DNA of 35,983 nucleotides, taken from NCBI GenBank assembly GCA_023136735.1, contig JAGLQQ010000056.1, forward strand, positions 1-35,983, written 5' to 3'. Below the pieces are notes generated by a model that saw only the letters and a program-made list of their open reading frames with translations, was not told where the DNA came from and searched no databases. Below, one piece after another: positions 32,440-35,983 of the stretch (positions within the stretch are counted from its first letter, which is position 1; each line of letters opens with the position of its first letter). The DNA is from Candidatus Omnitrophota bacterium (lineage in GTDB: Bacteria > Omnitrophota > Gorgyraeia > B26-G9). The translations under genes and the position numbers were made by a program.

Positions 32440-33190
32440 AAATTTTTTAGATTGGTTTTTTGAGGAAGATAAATCAGATGGATTAGAAGGGAAAGAAGAT
32501 GAAGTAATTGAAATAAATTTTTTTCAAGCGCTAACGATAATTATTATTACAATGTGTTTTTTGCTTTTAATATCTTATTCGCACTTAAAGACTTACTTTA
32601 AAAAGCCGACATTTAATGTTAGCCAATATATAGATTCTAAAATCGAGAAAAATTTCTTTCTCAATGGAAAAAACCTGGAAAATAGTGATTTCAGCCAAGG
32701 ATTAAAGCATTGGGTGAGCTCTGACGGAGGAGATCTTTTTCCTGGGTCAAAAAGTATCGTTGAACTTGATGCAAAGGAATATTACTCAGCTCCTTACAGT
32801 ATTCAGATTAAGTCAATAAAACCGGCAAACCGTTATCATTACTCTAAAAATAAACACAAATATATAATAAACAATGCTTATGGATATAAGGAGACAGATC
32901 ACTGGCTTGGAGTAATAGCTGGTACAGATATTACGGCCAGCCTTTGGTATAGAGGGGATGTAGTTCTTTTTTCTATCATTGGTTTATTGGAGTATGGGCA
33001 ATGGAAGGGATTAGGAAAGACCACTGGTTTGGCATCAGATGATTGGACTCCATTAAGTTTGAGAATACATGTTCCTTCTGATGTTCGGGCAATTGCATTG
33101 GAGATCACCTTGAATCAGGCCCAGGGCATGCCTTTGCCTATTGTGTGGATAGATGATGTAAAAGTTAAAGTTAAAAACAATGAAAACTAA
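32420..33190 (+). CDS. Membrane-anchored protein with a carbohydrate-binding-like jelly-roll domain
   Basis: 256 aa. A charged N-terminus is followed by one membrane helix at about 34-53 (FFQALTIIIITMCFLLLISY). The rest, from about residue 80, resembles CBM4/9-type domains: NGKNLENSDFSQGLKHWVSS near the start (as in N-G-D-F-x-x-G-x-x-x-W), SAPYSIQIKS in the middle, and a closing IVWIDDVKVKV. It may bind a glycan at the outer face of the inner membrane. GGAGG lies four bases before the ATG. It overlaps the carbamoyltransferase by 20 bases and the next gene by 11, so the three are probably co-translated. The fold assignment rests on weak pattern similarity. Confidence 0.6.
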   Translation: MKKEKRKNFLDWFFEEDKSDGLEGKEDEVIEINFFQALTIIIITMCFLLLISYSHLKTYFKKPTFNVSQYIDSKIEKNFFLNGKNLENSDFSQGLKHWVSSDGGDLFPGSKSIVELDAKEYYSAPYSIQIKSIKPANRYHYSKNKHKYIINNAYGYKETDHWLGVIAGTDITASLWYRGDVVLFSIIGLLEYGQWKGLGKTTGLASDDWTPLSLRIHVPSDVRAIALEITLNQAQGMPLPIVWIDDVKVKVKNNEN

Positions 33191-34886
33191 AAATACCAAT
33201 AGAACTCACATAATATTGCTGATTTTACTGCTTTCTCTGCACTTTCTGAGCAATGTTGTTTTTTTAAAGGGTAATCCCTTTCCTGAAGGAAAGGATAGTT
33301 ATGCGCATGCAAGCAGTTTTCTTAATTTTGCGCAAATTGCAAGCTCAGGATTAGAACATCCCTTTTATGTGCAAGAGAAAGGCCTTCTATTTAGTCTTGT
33401 GTTCACATCTTTTGATTATCCGCCTTTATTTTACTTTGTATCTTTTCTGCTGAATTTAATTTCACCGTTAATATTTATGAACGGTGCTGTTTTATCCTCA
33501 AGCCTGTTTTTTATGCTTCTTCTCTTAGGTATTTATAAGATTGGTGCCAAAATGAGCAAGGATACAGGTATTTTAGCTGCATTTATCTGCAGTTTTTATC
33601 CTATTATCCATCAAACCTCGAGACATTTTAATTTGGAGCTAGCTACAAGTGCAATGGTTGCTTTAAGTATTTGGCTGCTTGTTGAAACGGAATATTTTGA
33701 GAATAATAGATATTCTATTTTACTTGGCATTATGTTGGGACTGGGGATGCTAACAAAACAAACATTTATTGTTTATATATCAGTTGTGTTTATTTTTTAT
33801 GTTTGGATCTCATTTAAAGTGAAGGCAAAGAATAAAGTAAATCATAAATTAAAGCGTAATAATTTATTAAGAATAATAGGGATAGCAGTAATTATAAGCA
33901 GCATATTTTATTTTAACAAACTGGTTTTTGCCAGTGTAGCTCATAGAGCTTTTTTCCCAGGAGCTGTAATGGGGGGGGGGATATTATCTTTAAAACATCT
34001 ATTGTATTATCCTTTTTCCCTAAAGAATACTATTGGTTTATTTTTCATCCTAGTTTTTCTTATGGGTATTCTGCCGAATAAAAAGATGGATTCATTCTAT
34101 AGACGTTTATTGTTCCTTTGGTTGATCGCGCCTGTTGTGCTGCTTAGCTTTTTTTCTTTAAAATATGCTGAGTATACAATTGCTGTAATTCCGGCAATGG
34201 CGCTGATATCCTCAGCAGGAATATTAGCTTTGCCTAAGCGGGCAAGGAGAATATGTATAGGGAGTGTTTGCCTGGTGAGTCTGATCTTATATGCGCAAAC
34301 TATTTCCGGAAATGCTGGATCTTTTTATGCTCGCTATGATAATGAGAAAAATTACCATGTTTCCATCCTGCAAGTTACCGATGGTAATATCAATCAGTTT
34401 AACTCCGTTCCTGAATTACTAAAGTCAATGCAGGGGGAAAACGTAAAGATTGGCGTTTGCTATGACAGTATTGGCTTATTTTTTCCGACTTTTTTGGTTA
34501 AGAGGATTTTTGCTGTAACTAAAATGCAGTCTGCTGTAGTGGATTTGATGTTTAGGACTACAGTTTTTTTTAATAATCTGGACGATTTTGATTTTTTTAT
34601 ATATGTTTCGCTTAGTCAGAAGCATTGGCCGAGCAAACAATCTTTTGTTGAGTTTATAGAAGAGAATAACGAAAAATGTAATGTAAAAGTTGAATTTACT
34701 GATCAATTTTCTAATGACTATGTGTTTGCCGATAGAAAAAAGATTGTCATTGCCCAATATTTAGTAGATAAACTTATATCTATTAAACGAGAGTATGATC
34801 CTTATTGCTATATTAAATTCGATGATTCTGAGAATTTTTTATCAGAACATGTTTATATTTATAAATTCAGGAATGATGATGATTAA
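33180..34886 (+). CDS. GT-C (PMT/ArnT-like) membrane glycosyltransferase with a G10 tract
   Basis: 568 aa with about ten membrane helices in the first 390 residues and a soluble C-terminal part. FPEGKDSYAHASSF carries the acidic residue expected in the first loop, and FDYPPLFYFV and LGLGMLTKQTF are common in the PMT/ArnT-like group. These enzymes use polyprenyl-phosphate sugars and act outside the cytoplasm, which fits the GT2 gene at 29793. A run of ten G (33971-33980) codes for Met-Gly-Gly-Gly in the loop FPGAVMGGGI; in such AT-rich DNA this is striking and could allow phase variation. The start overlaps the previous gene by 11 bases and the stop overlaps the next start. Confidence 0.75.
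   Translation: MKTKNTNRTHIILLILLLSLHFLSNVVFLKGNPFPEGKDSYAHASSFLNFAQIASSGLEHPFYVQEKGLLFSLVFTSFDYPPLFYFVSFLLNLISPLIFMNGAVLSSSLFFMLLLLGIYKIGAKMSKDTGILAAFICSFYPIIHQTSRHFNLELATSAMVALSIWLLVETEYFENNRYSILLGIMLGLGMLTKQTFIVYISVVFIFYVWISFKVKAKNKVNHKLKRNNLLRIIGIAVIISSIFYFNKLVFASVAHRAFFPGAVMGGGILSLKHLLYYPFSLKNTIGLFFILVFLMGILPNKKMDSFYRRLLFLWLIAPVVLLSFFSLKYAEYTIAVIPAMALISSAGILALPKRARRICIGSVCLVSLILYAQTISGNAGSFYARYDNEKNYHVSILQVTDGNINQFNSVPELLKSMQGENVKIGVCYDSIGLFFPTFLVKRIFAVTKMQSAVVDLMFRTTVFFNNLDDFDFFIYVSLSQKHWPSKQSFVEFIEENNEKCNVKVEFTDQFSNDYVFADRKKIVIAQYLVDKLISIKREYDPYCYIKFDDSENFLSEHVYIYKFRNDDD
33971..33980 (+). repeat. Poly-G tract (10 G) inside the GT-C gene
   Basis: Ten consecutive G within an otherwise AT-rich gene. 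Gain or loss of one G would shift the frame after about residue 267 and remove the second half of the protein. It is in frame in this sequence. Confidence 0.9.
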
Positions 34887-35940
34887 AGATATTTATTCTC
34901 AAATAAACAATTTGCATGTATTTAGTAAACTGTTTTCGTTAAAGCAAATTGTGAGTCGGATTTTTGATTATCCGTTGACGATTAATATTTTAATTACATC
35001 AGATTGTAACTTGAAGTGTAAGATTTGCTCAGCTAAAAAAATGATGGAAGAAAAAAAGCAGCTTAAAACATCTGAAATTACTAATTTTATAAATACGATT
35101 GCGAGATATAACCCTACTATTTTTATCGGTGGTGGGGAGCCTTTTATGCGGGAGGATATCTTAGAAATTTTTAAAACAATAAAGAACAATAAATTGCGTT
35201 TTGGTGCAGTTACTAATGGACTTTTACTTGATCGGAGTAAAGTTGATGCACTTTTAAGCGCTCAGCCGCAGGTAATGATTTTTTCTTTGCATGGCTCAGG
35301 TAAACTTCATGATGATGTTGTTGGGCACAAAGGAGCGTTTGAACTTTTGAATCGAAATATTAAATATTTAAATGCAAAAAGAAAAAATATGCGGCTGATA
35401 TTAAATTGCGTTATAAGCGAAGAGAACTATGAATATCTTGAGGAAATGGTGGCCTTTGGGAAAGAAATCGGTGTGGATTTTGTAAGATTCGAACATCTGA
35501 TTTTTCTTAATCATAAAGAGTATGAAAAACATATAGAAGTTAGTACAAAAACATTCCCACAGGATAAGTGTGAGTTGGCGACTTATATAAAAGATATTAA
35601 CAATGTCAAAATAGGGCAGACACTTGAGAAAGCCATCCCGTATTTACGTCAAAAGTACAGAAACTTTGTTTTTTTTAAACCTTATCTGAATTTACAAGAA
35701 CTTTCTTCTTGGTATAAAAGGGGTTTCTTTCCAAAGCGAAGATGCCTGTTTGTGCAGCATTCGTTGTATATTAAACCAAACGGAGACATAGTGCCGTGCC
35801 AGTTCTTTAACAATTTTGTTCTTGGTAATATTTTAAAAGATGATTTTATACAAGTTTGGAGATCGATGGAGCGGAAATCATTCAGCCAGCTGCTTAATAA
35901 ACGCCTTTTACCGGGGTGTATTCGGTGTTGTAAATTGTAG
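34879..35940 (+). CDS. Radical SAM/SPASM protein at the end of the cluster
   Basis: 353 aa from the chosen start. C43, C47 and C50 (CNLKCKIC) form the radical SAM site, IGGGEPF is the glycine motif, and RRCLFVQHS, VPCQFFNN and the terminal CIRCCKL give the SPASM-type cysteines. It lacks the LWP-x-D and SLDG..THD blocks of the five tandem paralogs (it has FSLHGSGKLHD instead), so it belongs to another subgroup closer to ordinary SPASM proteins. Three ATGs stand in a row (34873, 34876, 34879); AGGA at 34869-34872 is best spaced for the third. A start at 34795 is possible but would lie deep in the previous gene. The substrate is unknown. Confidence 0.82.
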   Translation: MIKDIYSQINNLHVFSKLFSLKQIVSRIFDYPLTINILITSDCNLKCKICSAKKMMEEKKQLKTSEITNFINTIARYNPTIFIGGGEPFMREDILEIFKTIKNNKLRFGAVTNGLLLDRSKVDALLSAQPQVMIFSLHGSGKLHDDVVGHKGAFELLNRNIKYLNAKRKNMRLILNCVISEENYEYLEEMVAFGKEIGVDFVRFEHLIFLNHKEYEKHIEVSTKTFPQDKCELATYIKDINNVKIGQTLEKAIPYLRQKYRNFVFFKPYLNLQELSSWYKRGFFPKRRCLFVQHSLYIKPNGDIVPCQFFNNFVLGNILKDDFIQVWRSMERKSFSQLLNKRLLPGCIRCCKL

Positions 35941-35951
35941 AGGATAAGACA

Positions 35952-35983
35952 CAGTAACCAGTAATCAGTGGACAGTTACCAGT
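35952..35983. repeat. Degenerate 7-bp periodic tract at the window end
   Basis: The heptamers CAGTAAC, CAGTAAT, CAGTGGA and CAGTTAC, then CAGT at the edge, follow one another without gaps. The tract probably continues beyond the window. It lies directly after the last radical SAM gene; no terminator hairpin is visible between them. Confidence 0.65.

Noticed and set aside
18..35189. Long minus-strand frames opposite the genes (for example 8889-9188, 12120-12458, 25888-26211)
   Set aside because: They lie entirely within strongly supported + strand genes, lack ribosome binding sites and show no domain features.
1..35983. tRNA, rRNA, CRISPR array, IS transposase, RfaH-type JUMPstart/ops sequence
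   Set aside because: I looked for these and saw none. No regular 25-40 bp direct repeats with spacers and no DDE or HUH transposase gene were found.

Overview
The window is AT-rich bacterial DNA in which every supported gene lies on the + strand. An outer-membrane beta-barrel-like protein, a GspJ-like pseudopilin and a Wzm/Wzt polysaccharide ABC exporter point to a Gram-negative cell. The many radical SAM enzymes, the TTG/GTG starts and the odd 7-bp periodic spacers suggest an uncultivated lineage such as Omnitrophota, but I cannot prove the taxon from the sequence alone.

Layout. (1) 3-2890: a 5'-truncated barrel protein followed by a pseudopilin. (2) 2891-3873: about 1 kb without a convincing gene. 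It holds several inverted repeats, a near-consensus sigma-70 promoter (TTGACA-N17-TATATT) and a leader of about 225 nt. (3) 3874-27959: a long co-directional cluster starting with a WecA/MraY-type glycan-lipid initiating transferase, a UGM/PPOX-like FAD oxidoreductase and Wzm. Then come a giant 1353-aa Wzt, five tandem paralogous radical SAM/SPASM genes, a 1179-aa repeat-radical SAM fusion and two membrane-anchored SGNH hydrolases. It ends with a 1394-aa protein carrying two radical SAM domains and a B12-binding-type radical SAM protein. (4) 27960-28565: a spacer with heptamer-periodic tracts and a 319-bp element bounded by 22-bp inverted repeats, likely a MITE-like insertion. (5) 28566-35940: GT4 and GT2 glycosyltransferases, a NodU/CmcH-type carbamoyltransferase, a membrane-anchored jelly-roll-like protein, a GT-C membrane glycosyltransferase with a G10 tract in its coding sequence, and one more radical SAM/SPASM gene. 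(6) The window ends in another heptamer-periodic tract.

Main result. An unrecognised module of about 200-230 residues occurs ten times in three proteins: five tandem copies replace the usual C-terminal domain of Wzt, three precede the radical SAM domain of the 1179-aa protein, and two are interleaved with the two radical SAM domains of the 1394-aa protein. In characterised Wzt proteins (for example E. coli O9a) the C-terminal domain recognises the glycan to be exported. The sharing therefore suggests, as inference, that the module binds one glycan or glycolipid and brings radical SAM enzymes and exporter to the same substrate. The cluster would start a polyprenyl-linked glycan, modify it by radical chemistry, acyl or deacyl changes and carbamoylation, and export it through Wzm/Wzt. 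In total there are ten radical SAM domains in nine genes.
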